From assembly GCA_934154805.1 (NCBI GenBank), contig CAKPGM010000004.1:1-64000 (forward strand): a stretch of 64,000 nucleotides of DNA. The letters run 5' to 3'. Shown here one piece after another: positions 8,341 to 16,630 of this stretch (position 1 is its first letter; each line of letters starts with the position of its first letter). Source of the stretch: an uncultured Clostridia bacterium. GTDB lineage: Bacteria > Bacillota > Clostridia > TANB77 > CAG-508. The notes beneath the pieces are model-generated. The model had not been told where the DNA came from, did no database searches, and worked only from the letters and a program-made list of their open reading frames with translations. Both the position numbers and the translations under genes were made by a program.

Positions 8341-8895
8341 TTATTCTTCTGAATTTTCATCTTCATCATCTTCAGAATCAGTTATTTCTTCGCTTTCTTC
8401 ATCCTCTTCGTCTATTTCATCATCCTCATCATCTACTTCGTCGTTATCATCTTCTATATCTTCGTCTTCTTCAATTTCTTCCTCAATTTCTTCTTCGTCT
8501 GTGCTTTCTTCTTTATCTTCTGATTCTTTTTCTGTTTCAGATTCTTCTACTTTTTTGGAGGTTTCTTCTGTTTTTTCCTCTGAGCTTTCTTTTTTTGCTT
8601 CTTCTTTAATTCCTGTTATTGGTATGTTTGCATATAATGCAGGTGCACCTGTTGTTCCATCCTCATTTGTCTTGTTTGTTAATCTTACATCTATATCGCT
8701 TTCATCTACATCTATATACTTTTTTATTACCTCAATTATCTCTTTTCTCATCATGTCTAAGAAATCTGCTGAAACATTTGCCCTATCTTGCATTAATACC
8801 AAATGCAATCTTTCTTTTGCTGCATCTTTTGAACTTATCTCTTTTTGTTCCTTTTTTCCAAATTTCTTAAAAAAACTTACTATGTTTTCGAACAT
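8341..8895 (-). CDS. minE: MinE with a long acidic tail
   Basis: Residues 1-85 are a normal MinE: an amphipathic membrane-binding start (MFENIVSFFKKFGKK), the MinD-binding AKERLHLVLMQDR and the topological specificity domain through VRLTNKTNEDG. MinE usually ends near 90 residues. Here it continues for about 90 more, almost all Glu, Asp, Ser and Thr. It controls MinD oscillation and division-site choice. It starts 16 bases after minD. Confidence 0.9.
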   Translation of the reverse strand: MFENIVSFFKKFGKKEQKEISSKDAAKERLHLVLMQDRANVSADFLDMMRKEIIEVIKKYIDVDESDIDVRLTNKTNEDGTTGAPALYANIPITGIKEEAKKESSEEKTEETSKKVEESETEKESEDKEESTDEEEIEEEIEEDEDIEDDNDEVDDEDDEIDEEDEESEEITDSEDDEDENSEE

Positions 8896-8911
8896 CGTTT
8901 ACCTCCAATAA

Positions 8912-9706
8912 TTATTTTTTTCTGAATACATTTTTTATCTTATCTAAGAATTTTTCATCCTTTCCAGGAATTGTGACATCTATACTTTCTCCTAGTATTC
9001 TTCTAGCAATTTCTACATATGCTCTGCCAGAAGGAGCTTTTTTGTTAATTACTGCAGGTTCTCCTTTATTTGTTTGAGTTATTATAAATTCGTCATCTGG
9101 AACAACTCCAATAAGGTTTATTGATAATAAGTCAACTATATCATTGACATCCATCATCTCACCTTTTCTTACCATATTAGGTCTTAATCTATTTATAATT
9201 AACTCCGGATTTTTTATTTCCGATGCTTCCAATAATCCAATAATTCTGTCAGCATCTCTTATTGAAGATATTTCTGCATTTGTTACTACTATGGCTCTAT
9301 CTGCTCCAGCTATTGCGTTCTTAAATCCTTGTTCAATTCCTGCAGGGCAGTCTATTATAATATAGTCAAATTCTTCTTTTAGTTTATTAGTTAGTTCTTT
9401 CATTTGTTCTTCGTTTATGGCACTTTTATCTCTTGTTTGTGCAGCAGGTAATAAGAATAGTTGCTCAAACCTTTTATCTTTTATTAAGGCTTGTCTTAAT
9501 TTACATTTCTTTTCTACAACGTCTACTATGTCATATACTATTCTGTTTTCTAGTCCCATTACAACATCTAAGTTTCTTAGCCCTATATCGGTATCTACTA
9601 GTACAACTTTTTTACCTTTAAGAGCTAGGGCTGAACCAAGATTTGCTGTTGTAGTTGTTTTTCCTACTCCACCTTTTCCTGATGTTATTACTATAACTTC
9701 TCCCAT
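8912..9706 (-). CDS. minD: Septum site-determining ATPase MinD
   Basis: The deviant Walker A motif GKGGVGKTTTTANLG is at the N-terminus, Walker B is in YIIIDCPAGIEQG, and the C-terminal amphipathic membrane helix is FLDKIKNVFRKK. Start chosen at ATG 9706, 5 bases after GGAGG; the ATG at 9718 overlaps that site. MinD normally recruits MinC; no minC is present next to it here, where a DGR-type gene lies instead. It is the first gene of minD-minE-rodA-dusB. Confidence 0.95.
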   Translation of the reverse strand: MGEVIVITSGKGGVGKTTTTANLGSALALKGKKVVLVDTDIGLRNLDVVMGLENRIVYDIVDVVEKKCKLRQALIKDKRFEQLFLLPAAQTRDKSAINEEQMKELTNKLKEEFDYIIIDCPAGIEQGFKNAIAGADRAIVVTNAEISSIRDADRIIGLLEASEIKNPELIINRLRPNMVRKGEMMDVNDIVDLLSINLIGVVPDDEFIITQTNKGEPAVINKKAPSGRAYVEIARRILGESIDVTIPGKDEKFLDKIKNVFRKK

Positions 9707-9766
9707 AAAGACCTCCATTCTTACTAACTATACTTAAGATTTTTAAATCTATTTTTTCATACTAAT

Positions 9767-9795
9767 ATATTATACTTTAAATCGCCAAAAGTCAA
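9767..9795 (-). promoter_or_regulatory. Probable promoter of the minD operon
   Basis: On the minus strand TTGACT (9790-9795) lies 17 bases before TAATAT (9767-9772), or 15 before the better-matching TATAAT (9769-9774). Confidence 0.5.
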
Positions 9796-9849
9796 GTAAA
9801 ATGAGGGATTTTGCAAAAATAATCGTTACATTTTTCTAGCAACTCAAAA

Positions 9850-9902
9850 AAAAGAAGTGCACTTTAAATGTTAAGTTTTTTGTTTAACATTTCTGTACAC
9901 TC
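9850..9902 (-). terminator. Terminator of the DGR-type gene
   Basis: On the minus strand AGTGTAC plus AAATGTTAA pairs with TTAACATTT plus GTGCACT, then TCTTTTTTTT. The inner 9-bp stem is perfect (9867-9875 with 9885-9893). Confidence 0.8.
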
Positions 9903-9965
9903 CATTTACGTTGATTATTTTCGATAATTACTTCGCCTTTTTTTAGCCAACTCATTTCATTGTAT

Positions 9966-11246
9966 TCACTGATTATACTCTCGTTTTACTTTATTATTAA
10001 AGTGGGACGAGAACCGTCCCTCGTCGTAGCCGCTGCTGCCCGGATAGCCGTCGAAGCGGTCTGAAGCTGGAAAGTAAGACCCATAGTTGAAGTAGACACC
10101 ACCCCTGTCAACTCGAAAGTTGGGGTTGTTCGCCTCTTGGGTCCACTCCCATACATTTCCAGCTAGGTCGTAGATATTATTTGCCATTGTAAATGTTGTT
10201 TTTCCTGTATTTAACTTTGCCCTTGTTCCACTTGCTTTCAGTTCCGTTGCTCCATCATCTGCTTTTACTGATGTATTATAGTAATTTCCCCATGAGCTTG
10301 AGTCTTTATTTACTTCATCGCTTGTTTTCGCTCCTGAACTTATTAGCCAATTCATTGTTACATCCCATTGGCATCCCCATATCATTCTTGTTTCTACTTT
10401 ATTACTTGCATTTAATTCTTTACATTTTTTATATAGATTATACCAATTTGTTTTTGTTAACGTTGCCTTATCTTTCTGAACTCCCGCACTTGATAGCTCA
10501 TATCTTCCTATATAAAATCCTCCATACTTACTAATACTTGCTATCATTTCATTATAATCTGCAACAAATGCCTCTGCCATTTTTTCTTTACTTGCAAATC
10601 CTAATATTGTTTTATAATATGCTTCTTTCGCATCACAGCTTGCACCATCATCTCCAACTACTAGGTCTGGCTCACGCCAACTTGATGTTCCCGGTGTAGT
10701 TCTTGTTTTTCCACTTATTATTTCCGATTTTGAATATAGTTTTGTTGTTACTGCTGTTTCTCCTTCTGTTCCACATAATGTATATTCTGTTTGGTTTGAT
10801 GTATCACACATTACTGTTACATCTGGTACTGGTATCCATACCCACTCGTTATTACTATCATCTCTTATTACTAGTCCATGGTCTACTGAATCTTGGGTTG
10901 GAGATGAGTTTCCATCTCCCCATTCGGATGTTTCTGTATCTATTGGTTTATATCCTTCTGGAATTATAGGGTTTTTGTAGTTTGGTTTCTTTCCATCTAT
11001 AGTTCCATTTTCTTCTGCAATAGTATCAATTTCTACTTGTGGAACCTTCTCCAATTCTGCAACTATTTCATCTACTCTATCTAAGTCTTTTTCATAAGTT
11101 GCTTTAACACTTAATTGATTTTTTAGCTGACTCTTCCTTAGAGTTGCAACTATCATATACGCACTTGATAATATTGCAACAAAAAACAATACAGTTACAA
11201 TGACTAAGGTTGCTACTGAGCCTCTTTCACTTTTTAAATTTCTCAT
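9966..11246 (-). CDS. Membrane-anchored FGE/SUMF1-type protein with a DGR-like variable C-terminus; +1 shift at CGG
   Basis: A single N-terminal membrane segment (about residues 10-32, after SERGS) precedes a short coiled stretch and a formylglycine-generating-enzyme/C-type-lectin fold with GFYIGRYELS, NIYDLAGNVWEWTQEA and RGG motifs. This fold is the standard scaffold of DGR target proteins. The end is GC-rich, and its codons are almost all NNY (GTC TAC TTC AAC TAT; TAC TTT; GAC CGC TTC GAC GGC TAT; AGC AGC GGC TAC GAC), as expected from mutated AAY template codons. The zero frame ends at 9966 with an unfamiliar tail. Skipping the C of codon 411 (CGG) gives GSRPTLIIK and a stop at 9986-9988, the typical end of this family (419 residues). 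Confidence 0.75.
   Translation of the reverse strand: MRNLKSERGSVATLVIVTVLFFVAILSSAYMIVATLRKSQLKNQLSVKATYEKDLDRVDEIVAELEKVPQVEIDTIAEENGTIDGKKPNYKNPIIPEGYKPIDTETSEWGDGNSSPTQDSVDHGLVIRDDSNNEWVWIPVPDVTVMCDTSNQTEYTLCGTEGETAVTTKLYSKSEIISGKTRTTPGTSSWREPDLVVGDDGASCDAKEAYYKTILGFASKEKMAEAFVADYNEMIASISKYGGFYIGRYELSSAGVQKDKATLTKTNWYNLYKKCKELNASNKVETRMIWGCQWDVTMNWLISSGAKTSDEVNKDSSSWGNYYNTSVKADDGATELKASGTRAKLNTGKTTFTMANNIYDLAGNVWEWTQEANNPNFRVDRGGVYFNYGSYFPASDRFDGYPGSSGYDEGRFSSHFNNKVKREYNQ
10004..10020 (-). repeat. Perfect hairpin at the 3' end of the variable region
   Basis: GGGACG, loop GTTCT, CGTCCC on the minus strand. Hairpins just after the variable region help target mutagenic retrohoming in characterised DGRs. 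The CGG codon at 10014-10016 lies within it. Confidence 0.6.
10014..10016 (-). other. CGG codon at the +1 shift point of the DGR-type gene
   Basis: Zero frame GGA CGG TTC TCG; resumed frame GGA (C) GGT TCT CGT, giving GSRPTL. Confidence 0.65.
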
Positions 11247-11294
11247 TTGCGTTCTCTTCCTTTTCTATTTTTATAATTCTCATTATATATTTAT

Positions 11295-11322
11295 ATTATA
11301 CTAAAAATCCTTAATAAGTCAA
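11295..11322 (-). promoter_or_regulatory. Promoter of the DGR-type gene
   Basis: On the minus strand TTGACT (11317-11322), a 16-base spacer, and TATAAT (11295-11300). Confidence 0.65.
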
Positions 11323-11342
11323 TGAATTTTCTATGTTTTTTC

Positions 11343-11371
11343 TTGACATGTTTTACAATTAAATATATACT
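11343..11371 (+). promoter_or_regulatory. Promoter of the por operon
   Basis: TTGACA at 11343-11348, a 17-base spacer, TATACT at 11366-11371, divergent from the preceding gene. Confidence 0.75.
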
Positions 11372-11421
11372 TGGATTGTTAGTAAAATACTATTAATTTT
11401 TGATAAGGAAGGAGTTTGTTT

Positions 11422-12003
11422 ATGAATGATTTGGTAGAGATTAGATGGCATGGAAGAGGCGGTCAAGGTGCAAAGACAGCTTCACTTTTGCTTGCGGATG
11501 CTGCCTTCAATACTGGGAAATATATTCAAGGATTTCCTGAGTATGGTCCTGAAAGAATGGGTGCTCCAATCACAGCCTATAATCGTATAAGTAACAGTCC
11601 TATTGTTATACATAGCAACATATATGAGCCAGATTATGTTGTAGTTGTAGATGATACACTTTTAGAAAGTGTTGATGTTACAGCAGGATTAAAAGAAACC
11701 GGAGCTATTGTAATAAACACAGTTAGAGATGCTGATTATTTAAAGAGTGTCTTAAAAGGTTACAATGGAGGAATTTATTGTATTGATGCTAGAAAGATAT
11801 CTGAGGAAGCTTTAGGAAAATATTTTCCAAATACTCCGATGCTTGCAGCTATTGTAAAAGTTGCTGGCATAATGAAGGATGAAGATTTCTTAGCCGATAT
11901 GCAAGGCTCATTTAAGCATAAATTTGCTAAAAAGCCTGAAGTTATAGAAGGAAATATGAAGGCCTTAGAAATGGCTTTACAAGAAATAAAAAAGATAAAT
12001 TAG
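11422..12003 (+). CDS. porG: 2-oxoacid:ferredoxin oxidoreductase, gamma subunit
   Basis: The 193-residue subunit opens with EIRWHGRGGQGAKTAS, the family signature, and contains GPERMGAPITAYNRI. It is the gamma subunit of pyruvate (or 2-oxoisovalerate) ferredoxin oxidoreductase, which decarboxylates 2-oxoacids to acyl-CoA and reduces ferredoxin. The start at ATG 11422 follows GGAAGGAG by 8 bases; an in-frame TTG two codons earlier is less likely. It is the first of porG-porD-porA-porB. Confidence 0.92.
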   Translation: MNDLVEIRWHGRGGQGAKTASLLLADAAFNTGKYIQGFPEYGPERMGAPITAYNRISNSPIVIHSNIYEPDYVVVVDDTLLESVDVTAGLKETGAIVINTVRDADYLKSVLKGYNGGIYCIDARKISEEALGKYFPNTPMLAAIVKVAGIMKDEDFLADMQGSFKHKFAKKPEVIEGNMKALEMALQEIKKIN

Positions 12004-12018
12004 AAAGGTGGAAATTTT

Positions 12019-12324
12019 ATGTCAGAAATGCATATAGATAAAAACACACCAGTTGAAGATATGACTCCTGGTGGAGAAATTTATCAATCTGGAAATGCAA
12101 GAGAATTTAAAACTGGCGACTGGAGAAGTATGTGTCCAGTTTGGATTTCAGAAAAATGCACTCAATGTGGTTTATGCTTTCCAGTATGTCCAGATGACTC
12201 TATTCCTGTTAATTCAGAAGGAAAAAGAGGCGACTTCGACTATGATTATTGCAAAGGTTGCGGTGTTTGTAGTAAAGTATGTCCTTTCGGAGCCATCGAA
12301 ATGAAGGAAGGAGGTTCTAAATAA
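12019..12324 (+). CDS. porD: 2-oxoacid:ferredoxin oxidoreductase, delta (ferredoxin) subunit
   Basis: The 101-residue protein has two 4Fe-4S motifs, CTQCGLCFPVCPD and CKGCGVCSKVCPFGA. It passes electrons from the TPP centre to soluble ferredoxin. It overlaps the porA start by a base (ATAATGA), which suggests translational coupling. Confidence 0.92.
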   Translation: MSEMHIDKNTPVEDMTPGGEIYQSGNAREFKTGDWRSMCPVWISEKCTQCGLCFPVCPDDSIPVNSEGKRGDFDYDYCKGCGVCSKVCPFGAIEMKEGGSK

Positions 12325-13514
12325 TGAGTATTAGAGAAAGATTAAGCGGAAACGAAGCATCAGCTGTTGCTATGAGGCAAATAAATCCAGATGTTGTTGC
12401 TGCCTTCCCTATTACACCTTCAACAGAAATACCTCAATATTTTTCAACTTTTGTAAGCAATGGTCAAGTTGATACAGAATTCGTTGCAGTTGAAAGTGAG
12501 CATAGTGCTATGAGTGCTTGTATTGGTGCAGAAGCAGCAGGATCTAGAGCTATGACAGCTACCTCTTCAAATGGTTTGTCATTTATGTGGGAAATGCTTT
12601 ATATTGCATCAGGTTCAAGACTTCCTATCGTACTTTCATTAGTAAATAGAGCTGTTTCTGGTCCTTTAAACATACACAATGACCATTCAGATGCAATGGG
12701 TGTTAGAGATGCTGGTTGGATAATGTTATTTTCTGAGAATAATCAAGAAGCTTATGATAATTTGATTATGGCTCATCAAATAGCAGAGAATAAAAATGTT
12801 ATGCTTCCTTTAATGGTTTGCCAAGATGGATTCATAACATCACATTCTATTGAAAATATAGAATTAATCGAAGATGAAAAAGTTAAAGAATTTGTTGGTA
12901 AGTACCAACCTGAACATTATTTATTAAATCATAATGAGCCAATAGCTGTTGGTCCTATGGATTTACAAGCTTTCTTGTTTGAGCATAAATATCAACAAGC
13001 AGAAGCTATGAGAAATGCTAAAAAAGTAATTTTAGAAGTAGCAGATAGATTTGAGAAAATGACTGGAAGAAAATACGGTTTCTTTGAGGAATATAAATTA
13101 GATGATGCAGAAATCGCTATTGTTTGTATGAACTCAACAGCTGGAACTACAAAAGCTGTTGTAGACGATTTAAGAAACCAAGGTATAAAAGCAGGTCTTT
13201 TAAAAATTCGTATGTTTAGACCTTTCCCAGTAGAAGAAGTTGCAAAAGCTCTTTCTCACTTAAAGGCTGTTGCAGTTCTTGATAAAACTGATAGCGTGAA
13301 TGGTGCAGGTGCTCCATTGTTTACAGATGTTACATCTAGCATGTATACACAAAATGTTCATGTTCCAACTGTAAACTATGTTTATGGTATTGGTGGTAGA
13401 GATACAACTACAAAAGAGATTGCTAGCGTTTATAAAGATTTAGAGAAAATTGCCGAAACTGGTGATATTGGAAATCCTTATAGATATTTAGGTTTAAGAA
13501 GGAGAGGTGAATAA
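12324..13514 (+). CDS. porA: 2-oxoacid:ferredoxin oxidoreductase, alpha subunit
   Basis: The 396-residue subunit has AFPITPSTEIPQYF near the N-terminus, the VESEHSAMSACIGAEAAG block and EMLYIASGSRLPIVL, all typical of the alpha (pyrimidine and transketolase C) subunit. Length is normal. Whether pyruvate or a branched-chain oxoacid is the substrate cannot be settled by eye; the four-gene GDAB layout fits pyruvate:ferredoxin oxidoreductase. Confidence 0.93.
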   Translation: MSIRERLSGNEASAVAMRQINPDVVAAFPITPSTEIPQYFSTFVSNGQVDTEFVAVESEHSAMSACIGAEAAGSRAMTATSSNGLSFMWEMLYIASGSRLPIVLSLVNRAVSGPLNIHNDHSDAMGVRDAGWIMLFSENNQEAYDNLIMAHQIAENKNVMLPLMVCQDGFITSHSIENIELIEDEKVKEFVGKYQPEHYLLNHNEPIAVGPMDLQAFLFEHKYQQAEAMRNAKKVILEVADRFEKMTGRKYGFFEEYKLDDAEIAIVCMNSTAGTTKAVVDDLRNQGIKAGLLKIRMFRPFPVEEVAKALSHLKAVAVLDKTDSVNGAGAPLFTDVTSSMYTQNVHVPTVNYVYGIGGRDTTTKEIASVYKDLEKIAETGDIGNPYRYLGLRRRGE

Positions 13515-13515
13515 T

Positions 13516-14481
13516 ATGGCTTATAATTTAAAAGAAGTTATGGCACAAAAGCCTTCTAGATTTACTGCAGGTCACAGAATGTGTGCAGGATGTGGTGCTC
13601 CACCAGTTGCAAGAATGGTTCTAAGAGCTTTAAAACCTACTGATCACGCTGTTATAGCAAATGCTACTGGTTGTATGGAAGTCTCTACTTGTTTATATCC
13701 ATATTCAGCTTGGACAGATTCTTATATTCACACAGCATTCGAGTGTGCTGGTGCAACTTGTTCAGGTGTAGAAGCTGCTTACAGATCTTTGGTAAAACAA
13801 GGTAAGCTTGTAGAAAAAGATGGAGAACAAACAAAGTTTATCGCTTTTGGCGGTGATGGAGGAACATATGATATAGGTATTCAATCTCTTTCTGGTGCAA
13901 TGGAAAGAGGTCACGATATGACTTACGTATGTTATGATAACGGAGCATATATGAATACAGGTATCCAACGTTCATCAGCAACACCAAGATTTGCTGATAC
14001 AACAACATCTCCTGCCGGAAGTGTTATTCCTGGCAAGATGCAATCAAGAAAAGATTTAACTTTGATTATGGCATCTCATCATTTGCCATATGTCGCTCAA
14101 AGTATTGCAGTTGCAAACTTTAAAGATTTATATGAGAAATCTGAAAAAGCAATTTATACAAAAGGTGCAACTTTCTTAAATGTATTAGCTCCTTGTCCTC
14201 GTGGCTGGGGTTACCCAACAGAAGATTTAATGAAGATTAATAAACTTGCTATTGATACTTGTTATTGGCCTTTATATGAGGTTGTTGATGGTGTATTCCA
14301 TATTACATATAAACCAGCTAAGAAATTACCAATAGAAGAATTCTTACGTCCACAAAAACGTTTTAAACATATGTTCAAACCAGGCAATGAGTGGATGATA
14401 GAGGCTTTCCAAGCTGAGGTTGACAAGCGTTGGCAAGAAATATTAGATTTAGAAGAAATAACAAATAAATCTGCTGAATAA
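13516..14481 (+). CDS. porB: 2-oxoacid:ferredoxin oxidoreductase, beta subunit
   Basis: This is the TPP-binding subunit: MCAGCGAPPVARM and ATGCMEVST supply cluster cysteines, and GDGGTYDIGIQSLSGAMERG followed by CYDNGAYMNTG is the TPP/metal motif. The ATG at 13516 follows GGAGAGGTGA and is preferred to a GTG three codons upstream. The ribosome binding site lies in the end of porA. Confidence 0.93.
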   Translation: MAYNLKEVMAQKPSRFTAGHRMCAGCGAPPVARMVLRALKPTDHAVIANATGCMEVSTCLYPYSAWTDSYIHTAFECAGATCSGVEAAYRSLVKQGKLVEKDGEQTKFIAFGGDGGTYDIGIQSLSGAMERGHDMTYVCYDNGAYMNTGIQRSSATPRFADTTTSPAGSVIPGKMQSRKDLTLIMASHHLPYVAQSIAVANFKDLYEKSEKAIYTKGATFLNVLAPCPRGWGYPTEDLMKINKLAIDTCYWPLYEVVDGVFHITYKPAKKLPIEEFLRPQKRFKHMFKPGNEWMIEAFQAEVDKRWQEILDLEEITNKSAE

Positions 14482-14538
14482 TATCTAAAAAATATAGAAA
14501 TAAATTTAGTTTAATTATTGTAAAAGGTGGTGAAAATA

Positions 14539-14709
14539 ATGGCTTATAAAATTACAGATAAATGTATAGCTTGTGGAGCTTGTGCAGCTAACTGCCCTGT
14601 TTCATGTATAGCTCAAAAAGGAGAAAAATATGAAATTGATCCTGAGCAATGCATCAGCTGTGGAACTTGTGCAAGTGTTTGCCCAGTTGAAGCACCAGTT
14701 GAAGAATAG
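14539..14709 (+). CDS. 2[4Fe-4S] ferredoxin
   Basis: The 56-residue clostridial-type ferredoxin has CIACGACAANCPVSC and CISCGTCASVCPVEA. It is the likely electron acceptor of the oxidoreductase upstream. The start ATG 14539 follows AAAGGTGGTG. It is the last gene of the por operon; a strong terminator follows. Confidence 0.92.
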   Translation: MAYKITDKCIACGACAANCPVSCIAQKGEKYEIDPEQCISCGTCASVCPVEAPVEE

Positions 14710-14717
14710 AATACAGT

Positions 14718-14744
14718 AAAGAGCGCCTAACAGCGCTCTTTTTT
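14718..14744 (+). terminator. Terminator of the por operon
   Basis: AAAGAGCGC, loop, GCGCTCTTT followed by a T-run. Confidence 0.9.
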
Positions 14745-14756
14745 GTGATCTATTTT

Positions 14757-15692
14757 TTAATATTCATCTTGGTTATTGTCTACATTTTTTCTTTCTTCTT
14801 TTTCTAATTTTTCTAGTTTTTGTAGCTCTTGTAAGTTTTCTAACTCTTCTTTGTCTACATTTTCTGTTTCGCTTCCTTTTGGATTTTTTAAGACTTTTAC
14901 GTCTGCTGCATTATAACTCTTATAAGTTTTTGTGCCTTCTCTTTCAAATTGTACTTTAACCATTTCTCTTAAAGTTTCTACTGAGCAAACCGTTCCTTTT
15001 CCATCTTCTGTTTTTACAACAGCTCCAACTTTTGGAAGTCTTTTATTTTTTTCTTCGTATACTTCTTGTTCATATTTTAGGCAACACATTAATCTGCCAC
15101 AGTTTCCTGATATTTTTGATGGATTTAGTGAAGCACTTTGTTCTTTTGCCATTTTTATTGATACAACATCAAAATTGTTTAAGAAGGAACAACAACAAAG
15201 TTCTCTACCACAGACTCCATTACCGCCTATTTTTCTAACTTCATCTCTTACTCCTATTTGTCTTAGCTCTATTCTTGTTTTGTAAATCGCTGCTAAGTCT
15301 TTTACAAGCTCTCTAAAGTCAACTCTTCCGTCTGAAGTAAAGCTAAATATTATTTTGCTGTTATCAAATTTATATTCAACATCTACTAAGTTCATATCTA
15401 GATTGTATTTTTTTATTTTTTCTTTGCATACATCAAATGCTTTCTTTTCTTTGTTTCTGTTATCTTCTAAGTGTTTGATGTCCTTATAGTTTGCTAATCT
15501 TATTATTTTCTTTAATTCTGTTTGAACTTTATTGTCTGGTATTTCTCTTTTGCTAATAACTACTTCTCCTATGTCCTCTCCCATAGAAGTTTCAACTATT
15601 ACCTTGTCCTTTGGTTTTAGTTGTATGTATCCTGGGTCAAAGAAATATACTTTTCCAGGTTTTCTAAATCTAACTCCTACTATCGTTTTCAT
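14757..15692 (-). CDS. ricT: PSP1 domain protein RicT (YaaT)
   Basis: The 311-residue protein has the PSP1 C-terminal domain and the conserved cysteine-rich runs GVCGRELCCCSFLNNFD and GNCGRLMCCLKYEQ. In Bacillus, RicT is part of the Y-complex (RicA/F/T), which steers RNase Y mRNA processing and carries Fe-S clusters. The last 50 residues are a Glu/Lys/Leu-rich tail. It overlaps the end of holB by 23 bases, the usual holB-ricT pairing of Firmicutes. Confidence 0.9.
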   Translation of the reverse strand: MKTIVGVRFRKPGKVYFFDPGYIQLKPKDKVIVETSMGEDIGEVVISKREIPDNKVQTELKKIIRLANYKDIKHLEDNRNKEKKAFDVCKEKIKKYNLDMNLVDVEYKFDNSKIIFSFTSDGRVDFRELVKDLAAIYKTRIELRQIGVRDEVRKIGGNGVCGRELCCCSFLNNFDVVSIKMAKEQSASLNPSKISGNCGRLMCCLKYEQEVYEEKNKRLPKVGAVVKTEDGKGTVCSVETLREMVKVQFEREGTKTYKSYNAADVKVLKNPKGSETENVDKEELENLQELQKLEKLEKEERKNVDNNQDEY

Positions 15693-16605
15693 CTATTTCC
15701 TCCCATATTTTAAACAACATTTCGTCTATACACATATCATAATTTGTGTTTGAATTTAATTTTGTTTTTGCATTATTTATTATGCCTATAATATTTATAA
15801 ATTTAGATCTATAATCTGCATTCTTCTTTATGTGACTATATACTATTGCTATCATATAATCTAACAAATCAAAAATTATTTCTTTTGATTTATATAGAAC
15901 TTCGTACTGATTAATCAACTTTACAACATTTGGAATTCTTCCACTAATCATATCTTTTGTAATTACATCAATTTGATTATACTCTTCTATGTTGTCATTA
16001 ATTTTTATTAATCTTCCTATACTCCCATTGCAAAGTTCTAATATGCTTTGGCTTGGCTTTTGTATTTCTTGATTTTTGTCAATGTATTCTATCATTTCTT
16101 TGCTATCTATATTAACAAAACTTAGCTTTAAACATCTTGATTTTATAGTATTTAACAATTTGTTTTCATTTGATGTTATTAATATAATAACTATGTATTC
16201 TGGTGGTTCTTCTAGTGTTTTTAGTAAGCTGTTTTGTGCCTCTTCAGTCATTTTTTCTGAATTATCTATTATTACAACTTTTTTTGATGACACAATCGGT
16301 TTTTGATATATTTTTTCTTGTAGTTCTCTGATTTGTGCTATTTTTATTGAGTTTCCATCTTCTGATATTTCTATAAAATCCGGATTATTGTTTGATATAA
16401 ATTTTATACAAGAATCACATTGATTACAGTTTTCTTTCTCTTGTGATAAGCATAAAATCATTTTTGCAAATTCTCTTGCTATTTGTTTTTTTCCGATTCC
16501 TTCTTCTCCAACAAACAAATAACTATGTGATACTGCATTACTATTTGCAACATTTTTTAATTCTTGTTTTATTTTTGTATTTCCTACAATATTTTCAAAG
16601 CTCAA
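15670..16605 (-). CDS. holB: DNA polymerase III delta' subunit
   Basis: Walker A is GEEGIGKKQIARE (about residues 33-45), followed by a zinc-binding CNQCDSCIKF and the sensor region LLKTLEEPPEYIVIILIT. It is part of the clamp loader. At 311 residues it is close to the usual length. It is translationally coupled to ricT. Confidence 0.9.
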   Translation of the reverse strand: MSFENIVGNTKIKQELKNVANSNAVSHSYLFVGEEGIGKKQIAREFAKMILCLSQEKENCNQCDSCIKFISNNNPDFIEISEDGNSIKIAQIRELQEKIYQKPIVSSKKVVIIDNSEKMTEEAQNSLLKTLEEPPEYIVIILITSNENKLLNTIKSRCLKLSFVNIDSKEMIEYIDKNQEIQKPSQSILELCNGSIGRLIKINDNIEEYNQIDVITKDMISGRIPNVVKLINQYEVLYKSKEIIFDLLDYMIAIVYSHIKKNADYRSKFINIIGIINNAKTKLNSNTNYDMCIDEMLFKIWEEIDENDSRS

Positions 16606-16630
16606 TACTTTTTCTCCAATTCTTTATATT

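Larger units (their letters stand above)
10004..10150 (-). other. Putative DGR variable region (VR)
   Basis: Abruptly GC-rich within an AT-rich gene. It is composed of NNY codons at positions where relatives carry variable residues, with constant blocks RGG, PAS and GSRPTL between. The boundaries are estimates. No template repeat was seen nearby. Confidence 0.65.
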
